Positions 22,341-33,469 of a DNA stretch of 64,000 nucleotides are shown here, in pieces. This DNA is from Aquatica leii (taxonomy: Eukaryota > Arthropoda > Insecta > Coleoptera > Lampyridae). The position numbers and the translations under genes were made by a program. Under the pieces are notes generated by a model, which did not search any database, was not told the origin of the DNA, and saw nothing but the letters and a program-made list of their open reading frames with translations. Where the stretch lies: contig CM069435.1 of assembly GCA_035610365.1 (NCBI GenBank), forward strand, positions 83,733,389 to 83,797,388. The letters are read 5' to 3'. The number at the start of each line of letters is the position of its first letter. Position 1 is the first letter of the stretch.

Positions 22341-22929
22341 TACTTTAAGAAACCGAAGTTTTTCGGTCTTAGTATAACATTGTATTGTATTTATTATGAC
22401 ATCTCTTATAACCTGTTGAATTGCATTAAAATGTATTGTGTCTCGGATTTAAACAATTCTGACCGTTTCAAATTTTGGGACTTTTCAATGCAAGCTTTTT
22501 TTCCCTTTTATTTAATAAATTGATTTTTCTAGAATTACGTGTATTTAACATGTTTGATTTAGGTTTTACAAATAGTTTTAAATCCTCTAATGTTTAAAGT
22601 TCCGATTCAAAGATTTTGGATTCCAATTCTCGAACAGTAACTGAGTCAAACTGACTAGTGACAATATAAACAATTATATAATTTCAATGTTCTACAGAAA
22701 TTCATAAAAAATTTAAAACTAGTAAATGCTGAGTGACGCTATTGATGATTACTCGTAAATAAAAAGGAGATTCTTTAATACATTTGCTAAATAGAATAAA
22801 AATTGTAAATTACTTTTTAGTAGTAAACGTTTATTTTTCTATCGATCACAAACTAAGTTCCTAGCAACTGCATAATTATCAGCAGAAACTTCTATTGCCC
22901 CAATAATTTAAGCTTGTTACAAGCTTATA

Positions 22930-24310
22930 GGTCTTACGAACCTTGCACGGCCAACTTACACAATCGAAGATATGGGGGGTTCAAGTAAATAATATTTAAA
23001 GGGCGCCAAATCTTTTCTAAGTAAAACTTCTGTCTCGATCAGGACAGAAGGTCCAAGCTTGTGACGAACCTTAGGTTCGTAATCTTTGTTACTCTGATGT
23101 TCGTGTAACCACAATAAAAGAGAAAGGTATGTTACCATATAGGAAAGATTAAATAGGTATTAAAAAAAATTTAATAACGTAGAGTGTTAACAACTATAAT
23201 TCAGTAACGTAGAGTATTAACCACTATAATTCAGAAATTTTTGTAGTACATTCTAAATGCATAAACGCCGGAAGTGTCAGCAACCCACAATACATAAGTT
23301 ACACATCGGGTGTCTATCTACAAAATAGTTATTACTACAAGAAATTAGATATAAGAACCCGATGTATCGAATGCTGTTCCTCGCAATTATTAAAAGATGG
23401 GTATCGCAATTGACTGACGTATAATAAGTAACATCTCGGAGGCCAATGCTGGTCGAGACTTCGTTTACGGTGTGGATAATATGCCTTCCAGAATCCTAAG
23501 CGTTTAGTGAAGGTATTTATCAATATTAATCCCTCATTGTTCTTTATTAAATCGAAACATGTGGCCAAAGCGTGGCGGAACGGCCGCTGATAGATAAATT
23601 ACTTTAACGGCGTATTGAAATTATAATTTCATTTCCATTATTGTGGATGTCCGTAGAAACAAGCCATACTTAAATTATTCTATAACACCGACCATTTTAC
23701 GTAGTTGTCAGCTTAACGTCTTGGCATAAAATGACCGTGAAAAGAAAAACCGGCAGGAGGCGTCAAAACCGAAATCTAATGGCACATTCGGGTGGCATGC
23801 ACCATCATGGCACAAGATCACTCTGAAAGCTATCGTATCACGTGATTGAACTGACCGCGGGTCGCGCTACACGTACAACCGTTGGCGCTGTAATTTAAAA
23901 TTTAAATGAACTGTGTACCAAATGTTTCTTTTATTTTTAAAAACGTTGACCAACTCATTTTAAACTGCCTGCGAAATTAAAAATAGATACAATAAAAATT
24001 ATGAAGTTTAAGAAATTATAAAAACAGCATGTAACGCGTTCATAATTCTCATAAAATCGTCTTCATCGGAAGTATTGCTGTCTAACAACATTTCAAAAAG
24101 TGCTAATTTTACCGCCATTTTTATCAGATCCGTACTTGCACCGGCTTCGATTTTCGGTGCAAACCAGAGCGACTCATGGCGGAGCTATGCACCATGCAAA
24201 CATACGGACCTGGCTCTGATCACGGTCGCTTTGTGACCCGAACACGCAGGCTCTGGCAAAAGTTGCATTCAGTGCGCAATAGTGCAGTCATTCGAATGTG
24301 CTTTATATTT
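22930..24310. other. GC-richer unassigned patch within the BEL/Pao span
   Basis: Noticeably richer in G+C than its surroundings, with CpG-containing words, and not alignable to BEL coding sequence by eye. Its right edge has TATACAGGGTATTACGTAAT (around 24,321-24,340), a word type common at the ends of insect dispersed elements. Two 77- and 60-codon minus frames (23568-23335 and 23138-22956) have no motif I recognise. Possibly an insertion or an untranslated region. A 30-bp direct tandem duplication occurs at 23,175-23,234. Confidence 0.35.
23175..23234 (+). repeat. 30-bp tandem duplication
   Basis: Two adjacent units (23175-23204 and 23205-23234) of TAACGTAGAGTRTTAACMAC plus TATAATTCAG, differing at two positions. 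Recent local duplication. Confidence 0.8.
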
Positions 24311-24344
24311 AATTCAACCCATATACAGGGTATTACGTAATGAA

Positions 24345-24560
24345 ATTTTTTTGCACGTAACAAACTGCATCACCTTTAAGAGAACACCTCAAATAGTAAA
24401 ATTTTTGAATTGTATTAAGTTCATCAGAATTATTAATTAATGCATTGAAAGCATCGCAGAATTTGAGCCACCTTGTATATTGTCTGTTAAATTTTTGCAA
24501 TTTAATAGTAAGTAATTTAATTGCAATTGCAATTGAAACACGAGCATCGCTTGCTATTGA
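24345..24560 (-). pseudogene. BEL/Pao Gag region, DUF1759-like (fossil)
   Basis: Minus-strand reading contains KLQKFNRQYTRWLKFCDAFN, ALINNSDELNTIQKFYYLRC and SLKGDAV, matching the Pao-family Gag segment LP.F.G....W..F.D.F..LI..N..L....K...L...L.G.A. This anchors the 5' half of the minus-strand BEL element. Fossil. Confidence 0.8.
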
Positions 24561-24879
24561 ATTGGTATTACCAGGAAATTCGATATTAGTTTTTAAATGA
24601 GTAACACGTGCAACAATCGCAAATTAAAAATTTTCAAACTCTTTTGAATCATTGTTATCGTTTCGATGACTTTTCTAATCCGCTGTAGTCGTATGAAAAT
24701 TTCTTAATTTTTGTTTTTTGTGTTTATTGTAGAGTAATCCAATTTGCCTCAAAGAACTATATGTTTATTGTAATTGCATTATTTTGTTTATTAACGTATT
24801 ACATTGTATCGTAAAATGCTTTTTTTATTACAAGTATAAAACTACTTTACTAGCATAGCATAGCATGAAAAACACATGT

Positions 24880-27150
24880 CACAACTTCTTTTTGTCGTAC
24901 TTGACTATTTGCAGACCTCTTTTCAGTCGGTTTGCACGTGGTCTTTGTGCAAAATGTCTCATTGTTACATTTGTTTCTCAATATGCTATATTTTGTTGTT
25001 ACTGTCCATGTCATTCTTTTTTCCCAAAGAAAATCGTATCAATTGTTTCTGGCTTGCTGTAGTTGGTAGTTTTACTTTCTTTTTTTTGTTTCTTAATGAT
25101 AGGCAAATGTTAAAAAAATTGCGTTAACTAATGTAGGTTACATTTTTATTTTTTATAACTTTTTTTAACTAATAAAAACAAGAACTTACTAAATACATTT
25201 ATACTTTAACTGTAAATTTAAATAAACGCCGTTCGCAATAAGATAAATATTCACATTTATTTATACCATGCGTTTAAAATACCATTTTCTTTTTATATTT
25301 TTTTGCATTTTCTTCCACTGGAATATTCTGTTGATTTCTTTGCTTCAAGCATCTCTGATGTTCTAGAATGTTTCAATAACATTTTCGTTAAGTTTTACAT
25401 TCATTTTTTTTTATCGACTATTCTAAAAATTTTACTTCAATTCTTAATTTCTGTTCTTATTTGATAAATTTTGTCTCAAATATTATTTTTTGATTGAATT
25501 CTTAAAAATATTTACATGTATTTCAAATATTTGAAATAAAATTAAATACAATACAGTAAAGTTTTAAAAATATCTTCTATGGCAAATAAGATTGTTCTTG
25601 ACAATTTTAACCATTCTTCAGCATCTTAAAAATTCAAATAAAGGTTTTGCTAATTTTTTTAAATGCTTTTTTTTATTAATTTTTTATTTGTATTTATTTG
25701 CTTTGGTGTTTTTTATTTAAATTTTTTTTTTGTAAAGTAATTTATACTTTGTTACAAAATTATACTATAGAATCTCAAATTACAATACCAATAAATTTTA
25801 ATCCCTTTTTTAAAAATGCACGTTTTAATTTTGGAAGTTTTAATCGGCGTTGCGCTACAAACACAACTTGACGCTAATAAATTACGCGCAAAGTTTGCCG
25901 TTTTAATAATTGATTAGGTTAGAATTTGAAAGTAGTCAGTAGGAAACGAACAAAAACGGCACCAGTCTGCATATCGAGAAAATGACCAACCGTGAAAGCG
26001 TTTATAAAAATTAATATGGATACTCAAATACAACGCTTACTAAACCGACCCCAATTTGCGAGGCCGCAGAGCCGCAGTTACATTAAATCTTATAGCAAAG
26101 GCGGAGTTTAGAAACCCGAAACGCGTTACATTATATTACAACGACATCTTTCCATCTTTATGTACTATACCATACACGCACAATCTATTTTACTAGCGCA
26201 GAGAAAGCAGATTTTTTGGATTTTAAAAATATAAATTCGTTTTATGTGATTTGTATTATTATTACCTTAGAAATTGCAAAGCCTAAAGCAAAATAAGTCT
26301 TAAATTTTATTTTTAAAGAAACCAAGAAAAATTATTTTTGCTTACATAAATTTTATTGTCTCAAACGTAATTGTTTTTCTCCGTTAATTCTTTTATAAAT
26401 AAACTTTAACTAATTACTGAAACCAAGTAAATTTTTAATTGGGTACTTTATAATTTTGTTTAAAGATTGAATTTAAAATTTATTTAGTATTAAGCAATTT
26501 TATAAAAGAAAATTGTTAATTTGCTTTTGATAATTCGATTTTAGCGTAGCTTTCGTTTTATTCTGATAATACCTTAAATGATTTCAGTAATTCTAATACT
26601 GCCTCAAGGAAATGTCTTCTTATAATACAAAAACTAACACGCAAATGAACTTATATAAATATAAATTTAATATAATTAACGTTATATATTTTATATAAAC
26701 AGTATAAAAATACACGGTATAAAGGTATTGTTTACCGCTTGCTTTTTGTTGTTTTTTACAAATATATTGTAATTGACATTTTAATTAACATTTGTTTAAT
26801 GTAGCTTTTGTAAATAGAAAAGCGTATTCTAAAAATAAGACTTTAGAATTTTTTTCTTATACTATGTATGGTAATCTTAAACAAACGCATTAATCTGCCT
26901 GACATAATTTTTTGACTTAATTTAAGCTGTTGCAAATCTTAGTGTTATCTATTTTTACCTTTAATATTTAAAATTTACTATGTTTTAATATGACATAAAA
27001 TACAAAAATATTTTTTTTATTTGTATCATTAGTTCAGAAAATACTATTTTGCGAGTATGACCATATCTGAATTGTGAAATCTAAATTTGTTTTTTTGGAA
27101 TGTAATAGTTAAGCTAACAAATTTTATTATATCTACAGAATGTTGCTTAA
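24880..27150. other. Unassigned AT-rich DNA
   Basis: Mostly T-rich low-complexity sequence. A GC-richer island at about 25,840-26,200 contains a CCCGAAACGCGTTAC word but no CTGANGA partner, so it is not called as a ribozyme. Overlapping plus frames at 24865-25127 are hydrophobic, driven by T-rich codons, with no recognisable domain. Confidence 0.45.
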
Positions 27151-27358
27151 TCTTAAGGGGCTTGGATCAAAGTTATTGTCTGTGATGTTAATCGACGAAC
27201 TCTAAATTGATAGCATCTGTATAATTGTACCTCGCTTTTTAATTTAAAACGGGATCTGCAACTAATAGTCTTGCGATCGTTTGAGCACACCGAGCATCAC
27301 CTGCGATCCTCTTGCCAAATTGTATTGAGCTAGCAGCCTGCTTTAACCTAACAAAAAT

Positions 27359-27376
27359 TGGCGCTCAACGTGGGGC
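27359..27376 (+). other. Primer-binding site, tRNA-Lys type
   Basis: TGGCGCTCAACGTGGGGC differs at one position from the tRNA-Lys1,2 primer site consensus TGGCGCCCAACGTGGGGC. It directly follows the first LTR-like stretch, fixing element orientation as plus. Confidence 0.75.
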
Positions 27377-28339
27377 TCGATTTCGTGTGTGCAATTATAA
27401 TTCTTTCTGTCTTTTTTGATTCTTTTACTTTTTAATTGGTTTTAGTGGGTTTGAATTACTCATAGTTTTATTTTGCTTCTTTTGTTTTGTTGCAGGACCT
27501 GGCTTTGTAGTTGGTTTGCGTATCTTGCATTTAGTAGTTCGTTAGGTTCAATTAACCCTTGCTATTCAGTATCTGTCTTATCGATTGTTAACTAGTTTTT
27601 TATTGTGTCTTAGTGTTTTAGATATGTATTCTTCAGACGAAAAACCACAACTTCTTACTTCTTTAGACTCTTATTCAGAAATGAACTTTGTGGATTGAAA
27701 TGTTACTTTGTCTGGTGAAGAACCGTCAGTACTTATTAAGTTTCTTATTAGTGGTGTCTTACATCACCAAATTTTCCTCACAGGTTTTGAGGTTGAGAAG
27801 TATTTTATCTTAGCATTGAATATAATGAGCTGTACGAAATATTACTTGATGTAAAGAGTATTATAAATTGTGATATTTGTTGACGAATCTCTAAAAGCTA
27901 TTTATTTACTACTGTTTAAAATAAATATATTCTTGTTATAAACTGTGTTTGGTAACTTGTTTCCTTTCCGTCTTTAACCGTTTTCTCATTTTGGCGATTT
28001 TTTGGTTATCTTTATTAGCACACCAAGGATTATTTAGAACTCTTTCTCGTTTCGGAATATTAAGTTAGTCGTCTGTTTTAAAGTACGAGTAAACCAACTT
28101 AACAAAATTTGACACCCAGCTGTCAGGAATCAATTCTTTCTGTTTTTATTAATTTTTTTACTTCTTGATTATTATTAGTGGATTCGATTTATTAGTAGTT
28201 TTATTTTGCTTCTTTTGTTTTGTTGCAGGACCTGGTTTTGTAATTGGTTTGCTATTTTAATTAGTTTACTGTTTTAAGTTTTGTTGTGTCTCCTATTGTG
28301 TTAGTTATGTATTCTTGAGATGAAGAACCATCACTATTT

Positions 28340-29038
28340 ACTTTTACTTCTACGGATTTGAATTCAGAAATAAACTTAGCGAATTGGAACGAGAATTTTC
28401 TGGTGAAGATTTGTCTATACTTATCGACTTTCTTGTTCGTACTGACGAGTTCTGTTTGTCTCGTAGTTCACATTGCCCACTTTTCCTCTCAGCTTTTGAG
28501 CTTTTATCTGGCAAAATTTTTTTTGTTTTTAAGATGAACCGAAGTTCTTTACGTTCGTGGAACGATGTTGCTGTTATGTCAAAATCGGAATATTTTCTTT
28601 TGAATTACAAAAATCGTTTAATGGAGACAATTCGTAAATGTACTATAGGTGTTAATGAAGCTATTGGAATGTACGTCACTGCTATGCGCTATCTTTTTCT
28701 ACAGTTGTTGGAACCGGCAAATACAGCTCAAAATTATTCGCCGTGACCTAATACCGTTGCATCAACTTTTGTTAGCGTTGATTAGGATTATATTTATCGC
28801 TGAATTAATATCTTTAGGCGAACGTTTGAAGTCAAATATCCACTCTCGTAATTCTTTTAATTTCTCAATATCAGAGATCAGTGACACACTTCAAGAGCCA
28901 TTTGTAGATTTTGCTAGTAAAACTTCTACTTTCGTCTCTTCTGTTAATTGTGTTACTTGTTTACTTAGTGCTTTTTCACTTTCTTCTTCTGCATCTATTC
29001 CTACTTTGAATACTTGCGTTCGTTGTCGTTTTTAGGGT
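28340..29038 (+). pseudogene. Gag relic of the T-rich LTR element (fossil)
   Basis: Plus-strand coding remnants resemble a Ty3-type retrotransposon Gag: SGEDLSILIDFLVRTDEF, then WNDVAVMSKSEYFLLNYKNR, VNEAIGMYVTAMRYLFLQLL; and further on PLHQLLLALIRIIFIAELIS. Insect relatives have EY...Y...L..EI..RTQG.NE.IG.Y...M..LF. A duplicate of its very start lies at about 27,624-27,720. No zinc knuckle, RT or integrase was recognised downstream. Fossil; breaks not itemised. Confidence 0.65.
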
Positions 29039-29049
29039 GATAAGCCATT

Positions 29050-29640
29050 ACGTTCAGTTTGTTCTTTTATTTCTCCAAACTAAACTATTCAAGCTACCAA
29101 TCATTACATTACTCCTAAATTACTTTTGAATTAACTACAGCGTTCAATTTTTTAATTACTCTTAAGTTACTGGTTAAACTATTTTTAAGCTACCCACCAT
29201 TACATTACTCCTTAATTATTTTCTGATTACTGTGTGGTACAACGGTAACGCAATGACCATTAAACTACAACGTTCAATTTTTTAATTACTCTTAAGTTAC
29301 TGGCTAAACTATTCTTAAGCTACGTACCATTACATTACTTCTTAATTACTTTCCAATTACCGGGTAGTATAATGGTGACTCAATTACCATTAAACTACAA
29401 TGTTTAATTTTTTAATTACTATTAAGTTACTAATTAGATTACTTTTATGCTACCACAATACTGAAATACTCCTAAACTACTTCGTATACTACTTTTAAAC
29501 TAGTAAGCATTTAAATTACGGCTAAACGTCACCTTAGACTACTCTTAAATTACGAAAAAATTAAATTACTTATAAATGACTTTTCAATACCCAATAAACT
29601 ACTAAATTAAGCTACCTTGTGTTTGCTGGAATTTCCAATC
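29050..29640. repeat. 130-bp tandem repeat built from a ~10-bp TTAARTTACT word
   Basis: Near-identical units start at 29133, 29263 and 29393 (AACTACARCGTTCAATTTTT), i.e. an exact 130-bp period. Both inside and beyond these units a shorter word of the YTAARYTAC type recurs about every 10-22 bp to 29,610. The block ends in GTGTTTGCTGG (29,622-29,632), like the end seen at 14.16 kb. It is embedded downstream of the Gag relic. Probably a satellite-bearing MITE-type insertion. Confidence 0.75.
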
Positions 29641-30899
29641 TTTCTCCGTCTTTCTTGTCTTTTTTGTTTTTAATTTTTGTTTTCTTAAAGTTTTTCTTTA
29701 GGGCAATTGTTTTGTTTTTTTTTGAACACTTTTTGTCTTGTTTTTATACTAACTTTTTTATTTAGTGTTCATTGCAACTATGTTTCTTTTCTTTCTCAGT
29801 TACTTCTTTTGCTTTAACGAGTTTTTATTCTGTTGTGTTTGATTTGAAACTTAGATTGGTCTGCAACGTCGTTTCTTGTACCTTACGTACTTCCACTGGA
29901 TCGGAATTAATGATGTTGTCAGTCACTGGTAGGATATTCCTCTTTGTTTTGGTTTTTTTTTGCTCTTGAAATATTCTAATCCGTTTTTTGGTATTTAAGT
30001 TCTATTGTAACATTCCACACAACGAGCAATAAAGGTAATGTTTGATTGGCAATAGATATTTCTTATCCTTTCTTATTTTTTTTATTTATTTCGGTTTTGT
30101 TTTGTGTTGTGTTGGTTTGAATTTTACTTGGATTGGTAACACTTAAGTGGTGTTTAGCTTTTTGAAACTTTACTTAGTATTATTCTTCAGTGATGTCTAT
30201 AATGGGACTGCCTTGTTTTTTTACTCTTATAGCGTAATGACTGACGTTTCTGTTGGTTGGAGTTTTGGTTCTTTGAACTATCATTCCGCTTCATGTGACT
30301 TTTGAACACTTTAGATTGGTAATACTTAGCAAAGTAGAAAAGCATCTCTTGTTTAGTTTTTTTTTTTTGGATTGAGTGTTATTGTATTTAGGTTGACTTT
30401 GGATTTTAGGGTTCTGTCTGTTCATGTCTAAATTTCTGTTCTTCATTTTTGCTAATGTTTACTTTTCAGGTTTTTTATGTTGCTAGGAGGAAATTCGTTA
30501 TATATATATTCTACTGTGGTTTTCGCACTGTATGAATTTTGTTCCGAGACGTAGGTTTTTTAACATACAGAATATTATCTGTCAGGGTAACATATGAGGA
30601 CATAATAAACCGCCCACTTGTATTTTGTGCAGAACGAAAGTCAGACGAATGCAGTGGGGCTTGCATCAACGGTATTGTATTTATCGACAAACTCTCAATT
30701 GATAGTATGTATGTAATTCTATGTCGATTCTTTTTTTAATTTCTTATTTTCTTGTTAAAATAAATATATTTGTTGTTATAACCTGTGTTTTGCTATTTGT
30801 TTTTTTTTTCAGTGTTTGATTGTTAATTGCAGATACCGTTTAAATCTAAACCCACCAAGCATCACTTAGGATCTTTTCGCCGAATTGTATTGAGCTATC

Positions 30900-32440
30900 T
30901 AAAGTTACGAGTAAATTCACGTAACATATGTTGATAAAGCTGAAACCTGTAATGACAAAATTCATTTGTTTTTGAAATTAATTTGACAATTACAAAAATT
31001 AGTGTTTTTCTAAGCAATAACACAGATAATGGTATACGTTAATAAATCTGACAAACTGACAGATGACATAAAAATTTATTTTATTTATTATTAATGCCAA
31101 CTTCTAGTTATAAAATTCTACTAGTTTATCGTCCTAGATCAAAAAAGTCAAATTTCCGGTCTATTATGCTGCCTCCAAAATAATCAAAACTGACGGAACC
31201 ACAAAAACTAATTATTATTACTTGTTTAGATGTCAAGACAAACTCAAAATTATTGTAACTACATGTAGTACTGTTTGCATTTAGACTTTGTTCAAAATAT
31301 ATGTATACAAGCGATGATAATCCAAAAAATATCACAGTTACCATGAACACTTTAAAATCGTTTTTCTAAAATCATCTAAATACAAACAGTTAATTAAAAG
31401 ATGATTAAGTTAATTAAGTCACCATAGTATTTCTACCGGAAACATTTAAAAAAAATTATAAATTGTTTAAATGTACTATCATGAACTCAAATAATGTGAA
31501 CCCTTATCATGTTTTCCTAAAGAAAAAGATGATAAAATTTAAAAAAAAGCTAAAACATCCTATAAATTATATACACCTTGAAGCAAAAACAAGAATTTTT
31601 TTTATTACTAAAGTGCTGTATTTGATTTGACAACCAACTTTATATATTTTTTTAAATATACTTGTAGTATTTTGAAACTTTATTTTAAATATCATAAAAC
31701 ATTTTTGTATATTATTATAGACTTTTTAGTTTTTGTCTAGTTACTTAAAATTCAAACTCGTTTTCTGACACGCGACACTTTCAAAAAATTCTGTTATTAA
31801 ATACCATTGAGGTATGTTCTGCAATTTGGTGTGTATTCTTATCTTGTTACATATTTTTGTCGTTTTTCTTCAATCTTACGCTATCGTGTAAAGATTATTT
31901 TTACTAAAGCATGTCAACCATTGTAATTGTTACAAATCGTTTGCAGGTATGGCGATCGTCGTTATTGATCTATATTTACTAATTTAAAATAATTTCAGCA
32001 AGTTGATAGACGTTTGAAGCCTTTCTTTCTTCCTCATAGTTATGGGAAATTGAAACATTATCCTATCGTAATAGTGTTTAAAAATTATTGAACCGATTAA
32101 TTTTTGGTGGAGTCAAAGTTGGGTTGATAACTTCAAAGGCCACGTTCAAGAAGAAAATGTTGAGTTTTGTTCAGCTGTCGATAACTTGTATAATTCTTTA
32201 TGTTTACTTTATGCCTTCAGCTTTTGTTAATTGTATTAAGCCTTCAGCTTTGTTAATTGCTTATCAACATTTTTTATTTAAAGTTTTCTGTTTTAACAAA
32301 ACTGAAAACTGTTGACGTTCATGACATAAACCGAACGAAGCATTGAAAGCTGATTTTATACCCGCGTAGTTCATAGAAGTTTTAAATCACAACAATATCA
32401 ATGCAAATATAAAAATGCCACCAAAATAAACCATTGGACG
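30900..32440. other. Unassigned AT-rich DNA
   Basis: I see no feature I can name. Short frames (31126-31350 minus; 32088-32315 plus) have T/A-driven hydrophobic composition without motifs. Confidence 0.5.
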
Positions 32441-32443
32441 GCC

Positions 32444-32468
32444 GTTTCGCCCTTTTGGGACTCTTTAG
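32444..32468 (-). ncRNA. Hammerhead ribozyme, type C, near-canonical
   Basis: Minus-strand reading: CTAAAGA, stem II GTCCC/GGGC with an AAAA loop, then GAAAC followed by GGCCGTC, which can form an ACGG/CCGU helix III and place a C at the cleavage site. Only one core position differs from CTGANGA (A for G), so the motif is recognisable but probably inactive. It belongs to an unidentified GC-richer unit at about 32,340-32,540. Confidence 0.6.
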
Positions 32469-32865
32469 CAGTGAGGGAACAGTCTACTGTACTTCCGCAA
32501 ATGCATTGACAGTCCTATAGCTTTATATTAACAAAAAATATAATCAACATTATGCATAGTAAATTTATACTATGAGATCGCTCTGTTATCGTATTTCGCT
32601 TATGTCGAACGAATAACCTGTTATTGTTCACAAGGTTTTTAAAGCCGGTGGTAGTTATTTAAGTCGGCAAACGCATGCTTGTACTTCTCGAAATTGTCAG
32701 GAGGTATCTATACAAAAATAGTTAATATCCAAAAGGCAAGTCGTACTTTATTTTTATTAGATTTTTAAAAGATCAAGTTTCGTTAACAAAAATTTATTAC
32801 ATTTTAACTGTGTCTATTTTATCAATAGGTTTATATGTACCTATAAAAAAAGTTGGTAAGAAAAG

Positions 32866-33330
32866 TGGCGCCCAACGTGTCATCTTAATTTACGTACTGT
32901 TCCTTTTCCTTAACTTTAATCGATTGGTTGTCAGTCAGTGTTTAGTAATTATCAAATTTTCTCTTTGTTTTTCTTGTTTGATGTTGTTTTTTGGTATTTA
33001 CCAGTGGAGGTAATAGATATACTGTTTTCTTTGGGTACCAATGGTTGTGAAATGTATTGATTGTCCTTTGTTGTGGAATTTACTTATATGTAGTTACTAT
33101 ATCAAGTTATTAGCTTGGTTCGTTTTGTATTTAATTAGGATTTAGTAGCAATAAATATTTTAAAGATTTTCTGGAAGTGGTTATGTAAGATATGTATGCT
33201 CCAGAAAAACCTAACTTTCCTTCTTCTGTACTTAAAGCCAATTCTAATACTTCTGTTTACTGTCGACCGAAGTGTAATAACCCTTACGTTTTGTTCTTTT
33301 TTTCTCATTTATCTACTGGATTGTCTTTTT
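32866..33330 (+). mobile_element. Second T-rich LTR element fossil (leader and Gag start)
   Basis: TGGCGCCCAACGTG at 32866-32879 is a tRNA-Lys-type primer site. About 320 bp downstream, near 33,190, a Gag-like start (MYAPEKP...) resembles the start found twice in the 27-30 kb fossil. The upstream sequence (32.5-32.86 kb) is therefore probably LTR, but I could not find its partner. Fossil, old, incomplete. Confidence 0.5.
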
Positions 33331-33359
33331 TTTAATGATTATTGACCTTACTAAAGACT

Positions 33360-33460
33360 AGTGCGGGGGAGTCAATCTGCGGCTCTCGAGCCACATGCGG
33401 CTCTTTGAAAACTCGCAAAAAGTTTCAAATTTTGAAAAATGGCTCGGGCTATCAAGAAGC
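33360..33460 (+). mobile_element. hAT-type terminal sequence relic
   Basis: GGGGAGTCAATCTGCGGCTC followed by a CGAGCCACATGCGGCTCTTT stretch resembles the well-known GG-TC-AAACTGCGGCTCxCGAGCCACATGCGGCTC ends of Charlie/ZBED-like hAT elements. No inverted partner or transposase is nearby. The overlapping plus frame (33342-33548) is incidental. Confidence 0.5.
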
Positions 33461-33469
33461 TTGGTCACT

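Larger units (their letters stand above)
19840..24870 (-). mobile_element. BEL/Pao LTR retrotransposon fossil
   Basis: Minus-strand element. Order from right to left: an LTR-like segment near 24,797-24,860, a Gag region of the Pao type (DUF1759-like, about 24,345-24,660), a decayed protease/RT region, an integrase region (about 20,035-20,581), then an LTR-like segment near 19,848-19,912 that matches the right one (shared ATTACATTGTATCG, then ATTACAAG-type sequence). Heavily decayed, with many breaks and at least one large foreign or unalignable stretch (22.9-24.3 kb); clearly old. LTR limits are approximate because only about 70 bp align. Confidence 0.7.
27160..30900 (+). mobile_element. Ty3-type LTR retrotransposon fossil(s), tandem or nested, non-autonomous
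   Basis: Three related LTR-like stretches (about 27,160-27,356; 27,860-28,110; 30,540-30,900) separate two internal stretches that both begin with the same leader (shared TTTTATTTTGCTTCTTTTGT and TGTTGCAGGACCTGG). The first LTR is followed by a tRNA-Lys1,2-type primer site. The second internal stretch carries a Gag relic and no recognisable Pol. The sense strand is strikingly T-rich. Either one copy inserted into another or unequal recombination made the repeat order. Heavily diverged, old, with several breaks. Confidence 0.7.

Noticed and set aside
24865-25127. Two overlapping T-rich plus frames resembling a secreted or membrane peptide
   Set aside because: Both frames are hydrophobic because of T-rich codons, and they overlap the presumed BEL LTR edge.
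26110-26130. Hammerhead suggested by CCCGAAACGCG
   Set aside because: No CTGANGA partner or stem II on either side.
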